Positions 33,715-43,099 of a DNA stretch of 64,000 bases are shown here, in pieces. The notes beneath the pieces were generated by a model. The model saw only the letters and a program-made list of their open reading frames with translations. It was not told the origin of the DNA and did no database searches. Both the position numbers and the translations under genes were made by a program. Numbering within the stretch: position 1 is the stretch's first letter; every line of letters starts with the position of its first letter. Source of the DNA: Acerihabitans arboris (lineage in GTDB: Bacteria; Pseudomonadota; Gammaproteobacteria; Enterobacterales; Enterobacteriaceae); the NCBI RefSeq assembly GCF_010131535.1, contig NZ_WUBS01000010.1, forward strand, positions 62,001 to 126,000. Direction: 5' to 3'.

Positions 33715-34803
33715 ATGAAATCTCGTTTTCTTTGGTTGGTTTTGCCGCTGGTCTTGATCGTCGGCAACAGTATGTCGGCGGAAATCGTCAATAAAGACGG
33801 CAATAAGCTCGATTTATATGGCAAAGTCGATACGTTGCATATGTTCAGCGATAATCCGGGAATAGACGGCGACCAAACCTATTTCCGTTTTGGTTTCCGG
33901 GGCCAGACCATTATTAATTCTTCGCTGACCGGATATGGGCAATGGGAATACCAGGTCAACGCCAACCAGGCGGAAAGCGCCAGTAGCACCAGCGTCACCC
34001 GCCTGGGTTTCGCCGGCCTGCGGACCCAGGACTACGGGTCGGTGGATTACGGGCGTAACTTCGGGGTGCTGTACGATTTGGGCGCCTGGACCGATGTCAT
34101 ACCCGAATTTGGCGGCGACGCCTACGGTATCGACAACTTTATGTTCAAACGCACCAGCAACCTGCTGACCTACCGCAATAATATCCTGCTCGACGGCCTG
34201 AAGTTCACCGCCCAGTACCAGGGCAAGAACGGCAGCAGCACCGAGACCAATAATGGCCGCGATGCGCTGCGCCAGAACGGTAAAGGCTACGGCGCGTCGC
34301 TGATTTATGACTTTGGCGCGGGCATCAGCGCCGGCGCCACCTTCGCCACCTCCGATCGTACCGAAGGACAAAATAACCTGGCCTATGGCCATGGCGACCG
34401 GGCCGACGCCTATCGCGGCGCCCTGAAATATGACGCCAATCAAATCTACCTGGCGGCCACCTATACCGAAACCTATAACGCGACGCCGTTCGGCAGCAGC
34501 AGCCGTAGCGTATATGGTTTTGCCAACCGGGCCGAGGTGGTGGAACTGCTGGCGCAATATCAATTCGTCAACGGCCTGGCGCCGATCGTCAGTTATTTGC
34601 AGACCCGCAGTAAGGATATTGAAGGCTATGGCAACCAGGATACGCTGAAATACTTAGCCGTCGGCGGCGCCTATTTCTTCAATAAGCGCATGTCCACCGA
34701 CGTTATTTATAAAGTCAATCTGCTTAAAGATAACGACTTTACCAAAAACAGCGGCATCAATACCGACGATGTGCTGGCCGTGGCGTTGATCTATTATTTC
34801 TAA
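33715..34803 (+). CDS. General porin, OmpC/OmpF family
   Basis: Outer-membrane 16-strand trimeric porin, 362 residues. The signal peptide [22 protein letters not shown] is followed by the family opening [24 protein letters not shown]. Landmarks include [45 protein letters not shown], and the eyelet loop [26 protein letters not shown]. The C-terminus is VALIYYF, ending in Phe as required for BAM-dependent assembly. Placement after the GPH symporter suggests a dedicated or co-induced uptake porin. Three consecutive hairpins follow the stop. Confidence 0.92.
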   Translation: MKSRFLWLVLPLVLIVGNSMSAEIVNKDGNKLDLYGKVDTLHMFSDNPGIDGDQTYFRFGFRGQTIINSSLTGYGQWEYQVNANQAESASSTSVTRLGFAGLRTQDYGSVDYGRNFGVLYDLGAWTDVIPEFGGDAYGIDNFMFKRTSNLLTYRNNILLDGLKFTAQYQGKNGSSTETNNGRDALRQNGKGYGASLIYDFGAGISAGATFATSDRTEGQNNLAYGHGDRADAYRGALKYDANQIYLAATYTETYNATPFGSSSRSVYGFANRAEVVELLAQYQFVNGLAPIVSYLQTRSKDIEGYGNQDTLKYLAVGGAYFFNKRMSTDVIYKVNLLKDNDFTKNSGINTDDVLAVALIYYF

Positions 34804-34817
34804 TCCTGCCGCCGGGC

Positions 34818-34908
34818 ATTTGGCTCACCGGGAAGCGAGCCAAATAAATTCCGCTGGAATAAGCGGAAACATGCGGCCGCCCAATCCCTCGGGAACGGGC
34901 GGCCGCAT
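34818..34908. terminator. Triple hairpin array between porin and efflux operons
   Basis: Three perfect inverted repeats in 91 bases: 34818-34826/34837-34845 (ATTTGGCTC arms), 34849-34855/34862-34868 (TTCCGCT arms) and 34871-34882/34897-34908 (12-bp ATGCGGCCGCCC arms). They separate convergent operons, so they probably terminate or protect both transcripts. None has a strong U-run. Confidence 0.6.
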
Positions 34909-34934
34909 TTCCACCGGGGCCGGACCCTTCGGTT

Positions 34935-36353
34935 TCACCGGTCCTGCGACACCGGCAGGTTGTCGCCGTCCACCCGCCAGCCGCCGCCAAGGGATCGATA
35001 GAGATCGATTTGCGCCAGCAATACGTTGTTGCGCAGCTGTATTACGCCGACCTGGGCCGTAAACAGGGTACGCTGGGCATCCAGCTCCTCCAGGTAGGAA
35101 GCGTAGCCGTTGCTGAAACGGTTATGGGCGATGCGCAGCGCCTCGCGCACCACGTCCTCCTGCCGCGCGGTTTCCGTCAGCTGTTCCTGTAGCCGCAGGA
35201 TGGCGTCAAGACTGTTGTTCACCTCGCTAAACGCCGAACGCACCACGTACTCGTAATTATACAGCGCCTGGTTGCGGGTGGCGGTGGTGAGATCCACCTG
35301 CGCGTTCAGCGCCTCGCGATTGAGCAACGGCGCCAGGACGCTGCCGCCGATGCTCCACAGCCGGAAAGGATTATCGATCAGTTTTTCCAGGGCATTGTCC
35401 TGCAGGGTGCCCGAGGCGGTGAGGTTCAGCGACGGCAGCAAACCGGCGCGGGCGGATTTGAGCGTGGCGTCGGCGGCGATCAGCTGTCGTTCGGCCTGGA
35501 TGATATCCGGGCGGCGGCGCAGCAGTTCCGAGGGCAGCAGGGTCGGCAAGGGCAGCGGCCGCAGCCGGTCGGCATCGCCGCCGCGCGCGATGGCGCCGGG
35601 ATTATCGCCCACCAGGATGCTCAGCGCATTTTCCTGTTCCGTTATCTGATGCGACAATTGCGGGATCTGGGCGCTGGCGGCCTGGTATTCCGCCTGCGCC
35701 TGCACATACTCCAGGCGCGAGGAATAGCCGGTTTCAAACTGGCGGCGCGCCAGGTTCAGCGAGTTTTGCCGCGAGTCCAGGGTGGCGCGGGTTAACGCCA
35801 ACTGCTGATCCAGCGCGTGCAGCGTTAGATACCCCGAGGCCACCGTAGAGGCGACCGTCAGCATGGCCGCCGCCGCCGCGGCCTGCTGCGCCTCATAGGT
35901 GGCGCGCGCGGCGGCGGCGGTATCGGCGAGCCGTCCCCACAGATCCACGTCATAGCCCGCCTGCAATATGCCCTGGTATACCGTGCTGTGGATTGGCAGG
36001 CCGGTGGCGGAGGAAAGCACGCGGGCGCGGGCGCCGTTGACGCCGGCGTCCAGCGACGGCAGGCGGTCGCCTTCGGCCGCGCGCAGCCGGGCGCGGTATT
36101 CGTCCACCCGGGCGCGGGCGGTAAGGATATCGGTATTGTTGCGTAATGCCCGCTCCACCAGCCCGCTTAATACCGGATCGTTGAACGCCCGCCACCAGCG
36201 CGCTTCCACCGGCGCCGCCGGTCCCACCTGTTCGCGCCACTGCGCCGGGATGCGCAGGCTGGCCTGCGCCACCGGCTCGCGGCCGGAGTGGCAGGCGGAC
36301 AGCAGCAGCAGTCCGGGCAAGGTTAACGCCAACCGGGATATCTTCGCGGACAT
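34935..36353 (-). CDS. Outer-membrane efflux lipoprotein, NodT/OprM family
   Basis: TolC-like outer-membrane channel of a tripartite efflux pump, 472 residues. The N-terminal lipobox LLLLSAC gives a lipidated Cys21. The OMF repeats are evident: WWRAFNDPVLSGLVERALRNNTDI (~52-75), LPSLDAGVNGARARV, YDVDLWGRLADTAAAARATYEAQ, and the second half RRRPDIIQAERQLIAADATLKSARAGLLPSLNL. It is the last gene of the operon MFS exporter-adaptor-channel, and its ATG overlaps the adaptor stop (TAATG), indicating coupled translation. Substrate is probably drugs, bile-like or plant aromatics. Confidence 0.9.
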   Translation of the reverse strand: MSAKISRLALTLPGLLLLSACHSGREPVAQASLRIPAQWREQVGPAAPVEARWWRAFNDPVLSGLVERALRNNTDILTARARVDEYRARLRAAEGDRLPSLDAGVNGARARVLSSATGLPIHSTVYQGILQAGYDVDLWGRLADTAAAARATYEAQQAAAAAAMLTVASTVASGYLTLHALDQQLALTRATLDSRQNSLNLARRQFETGYSSRLEYVQAQAEYQAASAQIPQLSHQITEQENALSILVGDNPGAIARGGDADRLRPLPLPTLLPSELLRRRPDIIQAERQLIAADATLKSARAGLLPSLNLTASGTLQDNALEKLIDNPFRLWSIGGSVLAPLLNREALNAQVDLTTATRNQALYNYEYVVRSAFSEVNNSLDAILRLQEQLTETARQEDVVREALRIAHNRFSNGYASYLEELDAQRTLFTAQVGVIQLRNNVLLAQIDLYRSLGGGWRVDGDNLPVSQDR

Positions 36354-37462
36354 TACCGTACCTCGCCTTGCCGGTTTTCGGCATTGAGGGTACTGATGCT
36401 GACTTCCACCGACATGCCGGGCCGCAGCCGCCGGTAAAGCCGGCCGTCGTCGTGGATTTTTATCCGCACCGGGATGCGCTGGGCAATCTTCACGAAGTTA
36501 CCGGTGGCGTTATCGGCGGAAATGGCGCTGAACTCCGAGCCGGTGGCCGGGGAAATGTTTTCCACCTCGCCGTCAAGCCGGGCGTCATCCAGGGCATCTA
36601 CCCGGATGCTCACCGGTTGCCCCAGCCGGATGCCGGCCATTTGCGTTTCCTTCATATTGGCGATCGCCCACATTTGTCGGGGCACCAGCGAGGTCAGGTG
36701 GGTGCCGGCGCTGACATAGGCTCCTTGCCTGACCGAGATCTGGCCCAGTTGGCCGTCGCGCGGGGCGACGATTTGGGTATTGGCCAAATCGATCTGCGTC
36801 AGTTCCAGCGCCGCCTGGGCGTTGGCGACGTCCGCCGCCAGCGAGGCGCGGTTGACGATCACCGTCCGCAAATCCTGTCGCGACATTTCCAGCGCCGCCG
36901 TCGCCTGGGCGATATCCGCCGTTGCCTGGCTGTAGCTGGCGCGCGAGGCGTCCCGTTCCCGAACGGATAACGAGCCGTCGGACGTCAGGTCCTGGACGCG
37001 CTTTAAGTCCAGGCGGGCTTTCTCCGCCTGCGCCTGGGCGTTGGTCACCGTCGCCCGGTTGCGCGCAATCGCCGCCTCGCTACTGCGGCGCTGCTGGATA
37101 TTATTGGCCAGCGCCGCCTTTTTCATATCCAGCTGCGCCATGGCCTGGTGCACCCGCTGTTGATAAATGCGCTCGTCGATGGCCATCAAGCGGTCACCCT
37201 TACGCACCCAGGCAAAATCCTGCACGTAGACGCCGGTGATGTAACCGCTCAGCTGCGGGCTGATAACGGTCACCTGGCCGCGGATATAGGCGTTATCCGT
37301 GGTCTGTACCTGACGGGTAAACGGCGGCAGTTGCCAGGCGTACAAGATAACCAATACGCCGACGATGGCAATGGCTACCGCCACCAGGGTGGTCAGGATG
37401 CGGGCGTAACTGCTTTTTTCCTTTTCCGGCGCCGGGGCCGGACCGTCGGGCTGCTGACTCAT
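36353..37462 (-). CDS. HlyD/EmrA-family efflux membrane-fusion protein
   Basis: Periplasmic adaptor anchored by one N-terminal helix (ILTTLVAVAIAIVGVLVILYAW, ~21-42), 369 residues. The lipoyl-like half motifs are TTDNAYIRGQVTVISPQLSGYITGVYVQDFAWVRKGDRL and IVAPRDGQLGQISVRQGAYV, separated by a ~110-residue coiled-coil hairpin rich in Ala, Gln and Arg. The C-terminal beta domain has ANMKETQMAGIRLGQPVSIRVDALDD. It links the DHA2 MFS pump to the outer-membrane lipoprotein. GGAG precedes the start, 10 bases after the upstream stop. Confidence 0.91.
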   Translation of the reverse strand: MSQQPDGPAPAPEKEKSSYARILTTLVAVAIAIVGVLVILYAWQLPPFTRQVQTTDNAYIRGQVTVISPQLSGYITGVYVQDFAWVRKGDRLMAIDERIYQQRVHQAMAQLDMKKAALANNIQQRRSSEAAIARNRATVTNAQAQAEKARLDLKRVQDLTSDGSLSVRERDASRASYSQATADIAQATAALEMSRQDLRTVIVNRASLAADVANAQAALELTQIDLANTQIVAPRDGQLGQISVRQGAYVSAGTHLTSLVPRQMWAIANMKETQMAGIRLGQPVSIRVDALDDARLDGEVENISPATGSEFSAISADNATGNFVKIAQRIPVRIKIHDDGRLYRRLRPGMSVEVSISTLNAENRQGEVR

Positions 37463-37472
37463 TATCGCTCCG

Positions 37473-39101
37473 TTATCGTTGAACCCGGCGCCGGGCCTGC
37501 AAACGCAGCCGGAACAAGCGCCATAAAATCCAGACCAGGGTTGCCAGCGCGATGGACGCGGTCAGCATATACACATCGTTATAGGCCAGCGTGTTGGCCT
37601 CCCGGGTGGCGATGGCCTGCAGCTGCGCCAGGCCCTGCGCGCTTAACAGATCGCTATCGTTCAGCATTCCCCCATAGGCGGCGCTATAGCCGCCGACGCG
37701 TTCGGCGACCAGGGGATTTTGCAAGGTCAACTGCTCGACAATCTGGCTGGAATGAAATTTCTCGCGTACCACCTGGAAGGTGCCCAGCAGGGCGGAGCCC
37801 ATTAATCCGCCCAGGTTCTGGCTCATGCCGAACAGTACCGAAAAACTGACCAGGTTGCGCGGTTCGGTCACCACGCTGCCGATGCCGGCCAGCATCGCCG
37901 GCGCCAGGAAAAAGGCGCTGCTGAAGCCGAGCAGGAACTGGCTGAAATACAGGTTATCCGGTCGCGTCAGGCTATTGGACTGGGCATCCATCAGCGAGGC
38001 AAAGGTCATTAACACCAGCGAAATAACGATCGGCTGGCTGAGCTTTTTCGCATTGATGGTCAGGGCGCTGATGACGATGCCGGCCACGATACCCGCCAGG
38101 ATCGCCAGCGATAGGCCGCGCATCTGGTCGTTAAGCAGGCCGATTTGCTGCAGATAGCCGATGGCGCCGGTGTTTTGCTCGGCCAGCACGATGCGGATAA
38201 GCAACATGATAAGCCCGAGACGCACGATACTGCCGCTGCTGAGCCAGCGGATATTGAGCAACGGATTGCGCCGATTCCGCTCCACCAGGATGGCGCCGGT
38301 AATCAGCACTACGGCCAGGGCCAGCGACACGCCGATCCAGGGGGCGGATAACCACCAGTCGATCCGGCCAAGCGAGAGCACCGCGCAGATCAGCGCCATG
38401 CCGGGCGCCAGCAGCATAAATGTCAGGAAATCTTTCTTTTCAAAGACCTTGATACGATCGCTGGGCGGCAGCTTGAGCAACAGGACGCCGCCCAGCGACA
38501 GCAGGGCCAGCCCCAGCTCAAACAGGTAGAGGCCGCGCCACTCGTTGAGCGCCAGCAGTTCCGATGAGAACAGCCGCGCCAGGGGAATCGCCACCTGCGA
38601 CGCCCCGATGCCGATGGTTAACCCCTTCAGGCGATGCCTGGCCGGAAACGCCTGGATCTGGTAATAAATCGACAGCGAGCTCAGCGCCGCGCCGACCATG
38701 CCGTGAGCGGCGCGCACCATAATGGCGGAGTTAAGATCGTTAACAAACAGATGAAAAAACGCCACCAGGACATAGAGTACCAAAAAGGCTTCGGTAAATA
38801 CCCGCAGGCCGTACTGTTGGCGGAACTTAACCAACAGCAGGTTGATCGACACATTGGTCATCAGGTAAACGGCCGGCAGCCAGGCGATTTCATTGGAGTA
38901 CGCGCCGAAGGTGCCCTGCAGGTTGCTCAGGTTGGCCGTCACCAGCGCGTTGCCCAGGCCGCCGGTTATCGATACCAGCACGCCGACGATGCCATAGGCG
39001 ATACGTTTGGGTATCGAATGAAGCGGGGTGGAGGGCGAACCTGGCAGGGTCGGCTTCTCATGCGGCAACCAATCGCGCGGGGCGTAAGGATCTGTTTTCA
39101 C
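37473..39101 (-). CDS. DHA2-family MFS drug exporter (EmrB-like)
   Basis: Inner-membrane 14-helix proton-driven exporter, 542 residues, first gene of the tripartite efflux operon. The GTG start at 39101 has GGAGGG upstream. Features are GALVTANLSNLQGTFGAYSNEIAWLPAVYLMTNVSINLLLVKF in helices 1-2 and RAAHGMVGAALSSLSIYYQIQ around helix 5. The long N-terminal tail (~30 residues, proline-rich) is cytoplasmic. EmrB-type pumps expel hydrophobic or aromatic toxins. No regulator gene is adjacent; the promoter is in the 379-base gap shared with the divergent GGDEF/EAL gene. Confidence 0.88.
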   Translation of the reverse strand: MKTDPYAPRDWLPHEKPTLPGSPSTPLHSIPKRIAYGIVGVLVSITGGLGNALVTANLSNLQGTFGAYSNEIAWLPAVYLMTNVSINLLLVKFRQQYGLRVFTEAFLVLYVLVAFFHLFVNDLNSAIMVRAAHGMVGAALSSLSIYYQIQAFPARHRLKGLTIGIGASQVAIPLARLFSSELLALNEWRGLYLFELGLALLSLGGVLLLKLPPSDRIKVFEKKDFLTFMLLAPGMALICAVLSLGRIDWWLSAPWIGVSLALAVVLITGAILVERNRRNPLLNIRWLSSGSIVRLGLIMLLIRIVLAEQNTGAIGYLQQIGLLNDQMRGLSLAILAGIVAGIVISALTINAKKLSQPIVISLVLMTFASLMDAQSNSLTRPDNLYFSQFLLGFSSAFFLAPAMLAGIGSVVTEPRNLVSFSVLFGMSQNLGGLMGSALLGTFQVVREKFHSSQIVEQLTLQNPLVAERVGGYSAAYGGMLNDSDLLSAQGLAQLQAIATREANTLAYNDVYMLTASIALATLVWILWRLFRLRLQARRRVQR

Positions 39102-39480
39102 GCAGGCCCTCCGTGCGCCCTGTGGTTAATCATATATAAACACCAGAAACTCTTATCTTCTGATGGCAAAATAAACCTAACATGACATATTAGCGGTTAC
39201 CTAGCGGGTAAGCGTGATTTTCTTGATTTACGGTTTTTTTGGCTTGAGACCGGACGCTAACGAAGCGTGGATGATTCTGCCGCTCATTGCGTCAGCGCTG
39301 TCTATACTTTAAAAGAAAAAACGTGGTGAAATGGTGTAGCATCCGACGGCTCGGCAAGCTTCATCGCTTTGCTCTCCATATCGGCTTGGGCACACCTTTT
39401 TTCATGACACCGATGCTGCTTTGAGGCATGAAATAGATAATTTTTTTAATTATTACCTTACGTGATTCAAAGAGGCATAT
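39102..39480. other. Divergent promoter region between efflux operon and GGDEF/EAL gene
   Basis: Holds the promoters of both flanking units. Base composition drops in GC. No convincing gene, terminator or long inverted repeat is visible. The two units could be co-regulated from here. Confidence 0.35.
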
Positions 39481-41637
39481 ATGAATTATTCGCCGTCTGA
39501 TTGGGATGAAGATAAGCGTCTTGCCGTGCTGGAAGAATATGGGATTCATTCAACATTAACTGAAGCAGGCTTCACCCGGCTCATCCATCTGACCGCCAAT
39601 ATTTTTGATGCGCCCATTGTGTTGATTTCGCTTATCGAAACCCAACGGCAACTGTTTGCCGCCAGCATGGGCGTCGCCTCCTGCGAAACGCCGCGCGATA
39701 TTTCATTTTGCGCCCATGCCATCCGGCAGCACGACATTATGGTTATTCCCGATACCCATCAGGATCCGCAGTTCAGGGATAATCCCCTGGTGACCGGCGA
39801 GCCCTTTATCCGTTTTTACGCCGGTATCCCCCTGCGCAACCTGGAAGGCTACGCCCTCGGCACGCTGTGTATTATCGATCGCGTGCCCCGTAAAGGGCTG
39901 AGCGGCGGCGATAAGCAAAACATGCGGGATCTGGCCGCCCTGGTGATGGACCGGCTGGAAATGCGCCGTCTGGAACGCGCGCGCAGCGCCAGCCAGTACC
40001 GTTTCGAGAATATCGCCCACACGTCTCCCGACGCCATTATCTGCGCCGACGAAATAGGCACCATTACCTTTTGGAACGCCGCGGCGGGCAAGCTGCTGGG
40101 TTATGACAGCGAACAGATCGTCGGACGCAACGTCAACGTGCTGGTGCCGGACGGACTGATAGCCCGTTTGCACCGGCTGGCCAATAGTAAAGAGGGGCCG
40201 CTGCACGGCGGCACCCTGGAACTGAAGGTACGCTCCGCCGACGGCGTCTGGATTCCGGTGGAGCTGTCCGCGTCGTCGTGGATAGACCACGACCAGATCA
40301 GTTTTGGCGCCATACTGCGTGATATTACCGAGCGCCGCCGCAACGAGGAGCGCCTGTTCCAGCTGGCGCATATGGATCACCTTACCGGCCTGGCCAACCG
40401 CACCCTGCTGGCCTCCTGCCTGGAGCAGACGCTCAGGGATGAGGACGCCGCCATTATCATGCTGGTGGACCTCGACGGTTTCAAGGACGTTAACGATAAC
40501 CTGGGCCATGCGGGCGGGGACGCGGTGCTGGTGGACGTGGGCTTTAAGCTGCAGAACTGCGTCCGTTCGGGCGACGTGGTTGCGCGCATGGGAGGCGACG
40601 AGTTTGCGCTGCTGCTGCCCGGTCTGGCCGATGCCAAACGGGCGGCGGAAATTGCCGATCGGATTATCGATGAAATCACCAAGATTGTGACCGTCGACGG
40701 CCAGCCGGTGAATATTGGCGCCAGCGTCGGCATCGTCCTTTATCCCATCCATGGACTGACCATCCAGGAGCTGCTGACCAACGCGGACCTGGCGCTGTAC
40801 CAGGCCAAGGCCGAAGGTCGCCACTGTCGCCGTTTTTTTACCCGCGAACTGCGCGAGCTGTCCCTGGCCAAGCGCTCTTACCAGGGCGAGCTGGGCAGGG
40901 CGTATGAACGGGGGGAATTCGAGCTGTTTTACCAGCCGCAGGTCAGGCTGTCCGATAACGCCATCGTCGGCGCCGAAGCCCTGCTGCGCTGGCGCCATCC
41001 GGACAAAGGCTTGCTGGGACCGGCGGCCTTCCTGCCCGCGCTGGAGTCCGGCCCCTGGGCCGAGCGCGTCGGGGAATGGGTTATCAGGGCCGCCTGTGAA
41101 CAGGCGGTGGTTTGGCGCGACCGGGGCGCGACCGATTTCCGTATCGGCGTCAACCTGTTCAGCGCCCAGTTCAGGACCGGCACGCTGGCGCAGCAGGTGC
41201 GCGCTATCCTTAAGGAAACCGGGTTATCCCCGCTGGCGCTGGAGCTGGAAATCACCGAAAACATTATTTTGCGCCATGATGAGCATATGCTTCGCCCGTT
41301 AAGGGAGCTGCGCGCGGACGGCGTCGGCATCGCTTTTGACGACTACGGCACCGGCTACGCGTCCCTCAGCATGCTGAAACACTACCCGGTAACCCGCTTG
41401 AAGGTTGACCAGACGTTTGTGCGCGCCATGGTGGATTCCCCCCCCGATGCGGCCATCGTGCGGGCCATTTTGTACCTGGGCAGCAGCTTTAAACTGGAGG
41501 TGATCGCCGAGGGGGTTGAAACCCTGGAGCAGAGCGAGCGCCTGAAGAAAAAAGGCTGCCTGGAAGCGCAGGGCTTTTTGTTCGGCAAACCGATGCCGGC
41601 CGATGAATTCGCCGGGCGCCTGGGGCTGGATCGCTGA
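39481..41637 (+). CDS. GAF-PAS-GGDEF-EAL cyclic-di-GMP signalling protein
   Basis: Cytoplasmic sensor enzyme of 718 residues with no membrane segment. Domains in order are GAF (~25-160), PAS (~170-285), GGDEF (~295-450) and EAL (~470-715). The GGDEF active site is intact (MGGDEFALL, residues 371-375) with the RxxD feedback site RSGD (362-365) five residues before it. The EAL site is also intact: GAEALLRW, EITEN, FDDYGTGYASL, LKVDQTFV, AEGVET and QGFLFGKP. It can therefore in principle both make and break c-di-GMP, switched by the GAF and PAS sensors. It sits alone, divergent from the efflux operon. Confidence 0.92.
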   Translation: MNYSPSDWDEDKRLAVLEEYGIHSTLTEAGFTRLIHLTANIFDAPIVLISLIETQRQLFAASMGVASCETPRDISFCAHAIRQHDIMVIPDTHQDPQFRDNPLVTGEPFIRFYAGIPLRNLEGYALGTLCIIDRVPRKGLSGGDKQNMRDLAALVMDRLEMRRLERARSASQYRFENIAHTSPDAIICADEIGTITFWNAAAGKLLGYDSEQIVGRNVNVLVPDGLIARLHRLANSKEGPLHGGTLELKVRSADGVWIPVELSASSWIDHDQISFGAILRDITERRRNEERLFQLAHMDHLTGLANRTLLASCLEQTLRDEDAAIIMLVDLDGFKDVNDNLGHAGGDAVLVDVGFKLQNCVRSGDVVARMGGDEFALLLPGLADAKRAAEIADRIIDEITKIVTVDGQPVNIGASVGIVLYPIHGLTIQELLTNADLALYQAKAEGRHCRRFFTRELRELSLAKRSYQGELGRAYERGEFELFYQPQVRLSDNAIVGAEALLRWRHPDKGLLGPAAFLPALESGPWAERVGEWVIRAACEQAVVWRDRGATDFRIGVNLFSAQFRTGTLAQQVRAILKETGLSPLALELEITENIILRHDEHMLRPLRELRADGVGIAFDDYGTGYASLSMLKHYPVTRLKVDQTFVRAMVDSPPDAAIVRAILYLGSSFKLEVIAEGVETLEQSERLKKKGCLEAQGFLFGKPMPADEFAGRLGLDR

Positions 41638-41718
41638 GGGCGACGGCAAAAGCGGCCCATCAGGGCCGGCCGACAAAAGGGAACCCATGACGCCCGAGGC
41701 CTGGCTGGTGGCTGTTGG

Positions 41719-42861
41719 TCATAGGAAATCCGTTTTCATGGTTAACGGCCTGCTTGATACTGGATGCGAAAAATCGAGCGGCAAGTCCTGATCCTTCTTG
41801 GCATCCCGCTCTGGTCCAGCGATTTCCCGCTGCAGGATCCTGAGTTTATCGTTTTCGTGTTCCAGCAGGGCAATCAGCTTTAACGACAGGGCATGCCATA
41901 ACGCCGCATGCTGAAAAATCTCGTCAGTGCCGATCGCGCTGCCCGGTGAACGGACGGCTGGCGGTATATAGCTGAAATAATGGCTGTATTGCGTATAGAG
42001 TCGGCACAAAACGCAGCGGGATGCTTTATGGCGTGGCTGGTCCCCATAGCGATAATCCAGATGCAGTTGCTGCCGGTATAACTCTCTATCCCTGGTATGG
42101 TGATAAATGCTTTTTATAAGGGAAATGTTAGTTTTCAGCCGATGGCGAAGATGAATTTTCAGCTGGTTGATACGTGAGAATAATGCCGATAACGGTAATA
42201 TCCCCGCTTTGGCGCGGCTTGCATGATAAGACGGACAATCATCCATGGGCATAACAGGGCCGGGAACGGCATGGCTCGACGATACGCGGGCGGATACCCT
42301 GTCCAGGGCAAATTCGTTGTTGATAATAGATTCCCAGCCGCCGGTGGGTGCGTAACGTTTCCTCCAGCTGAATAACGTAGACTTTTGCAGGCCATACCTT
42401 CTCGCCACCTGGATAAAGGAACTGCCCGGCCTGAATGCCTCATGAAGGAAAAACATTTTTTGCTGAAGGGAAAAACGGGTACGATAGGTTATACCGGTTT
42501 TTTCTATTACCGAAAACCGCGTAATCGCTAATGCCTGCTGCGCCGTCTCCTTAAAGGGAGGGGGGTAGCCCTGTGGTTTTATTTTAGCCAGGAAACGGGA
42601 AAATCGGGCCAGTGAGTTATTGCGCGCGCGGCAATGTTCGGTGTGCTTATTCCAGTTATTGAAGGTGATGGGCAGGCGGGGGGAGGTATTGTTGCCCACT
42701 GCCAAAAAATGACTTGCCATTGTTTCGTCAGCCGTCCTGAGCCACCGGCAGAGGTGACCAGGAAATGTTATTCTTGCTTCATTGTTATTAGCAACATCTG
42801 TAATATTATCAGGTGGATAATTAACAGTAATTGGTGAGTTAAAAACATAAATATTATTCAT
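41719..42861 (-). CDS. Unknown protein: transposase-type HTH joined to a CxxC helical module
   Basis: Unrecognised protein of 380 residues in lower-GC DNA. Residues ~128-170 (MFFLHEAFRPGSSFIQVARRYGLQKSTLFSWRKRY) are an OrfA-type helix-turn-helix like those of IS3/IS66 transposases. No DDE catalytic domain follows. The C-terminal part (~225-340) matches the repeat module of the neighbouring 620-residue protein: H267, then C283 and C286 in SRCVLCRLYTQYSHYFSYI, then a helical stretch. GGAACAAAG precedes the ATG. It lies downstream of that neighbour on the same strand with a 238-base gap. A DNA-binding regulator built from a domesticated transposase domain is possible; function is not assigned. 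Confidence 0.68.
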   Translation of the reverse strand: MNNIYVFNSPITVNYPPDNITDVANNNEARITFPGHLCRWLRTADETMASHFLAVGNNTSPRLPITFNNWNKHTEHCRARNNSLARFSRFLAKIKPQGYPPPFKETAQQALAITRFSVIEKTGITYRTRFSLQQKMFFLHEAFRPGSSFIQVARRYGLQKSTLFSWRKRYAPTGGWESIINNEFALDRVSARVSSSHAVPGPVMPMDDCPSYHASRAKAGILPLSALFSRINQLKIHLRHRLKTNISLIKSIYHHTRDRELYRQQLHLDYRYGDQPRHKASRCVLCRLYTQYSHYFSYIPPAVRSPGSAIGTDEIFQHAALWHALSLKLIALLEHENDKLRILQREIAGPERDAKKDQDLPLDFSHPVSSRPLTMKTDFL

Positions 42862-43099
42862 CTTTGTTCCAGGTGAGTATTGTCACATTCAGGGCATGAC
42901 CTTAACGAAAAAACCAACGGATAAGGCGTTATTATATAATAATAACTATTTATCCAACGGTTAATGCTGCTGGTGTTCCGGATACGGAGTGATGGCCCTC
43001 AGGGCGTTTTGACCCGCATCGCGGCCAATACCCCGGCTATTTCGATGTCAGCCTTTGCCGGTCGACTCCGCGGGACGGGGATTCCTGCATTTTTGGTCA

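Noticed and set aside
33715-34803. KdgM-type oligogalacturonate porin
   Set aside because: Size and sequence landmarks (PEFGGD loop, C-terminal YYF, 362 residues) are those of 16-strand general porins, not of the ~230-residue KdgM family.
39703-40998. 431-codon minus-strand frame
   Set aside because: Antisense to the GGDEF-EAL gene, whose catalytic motifs are unmistakable.
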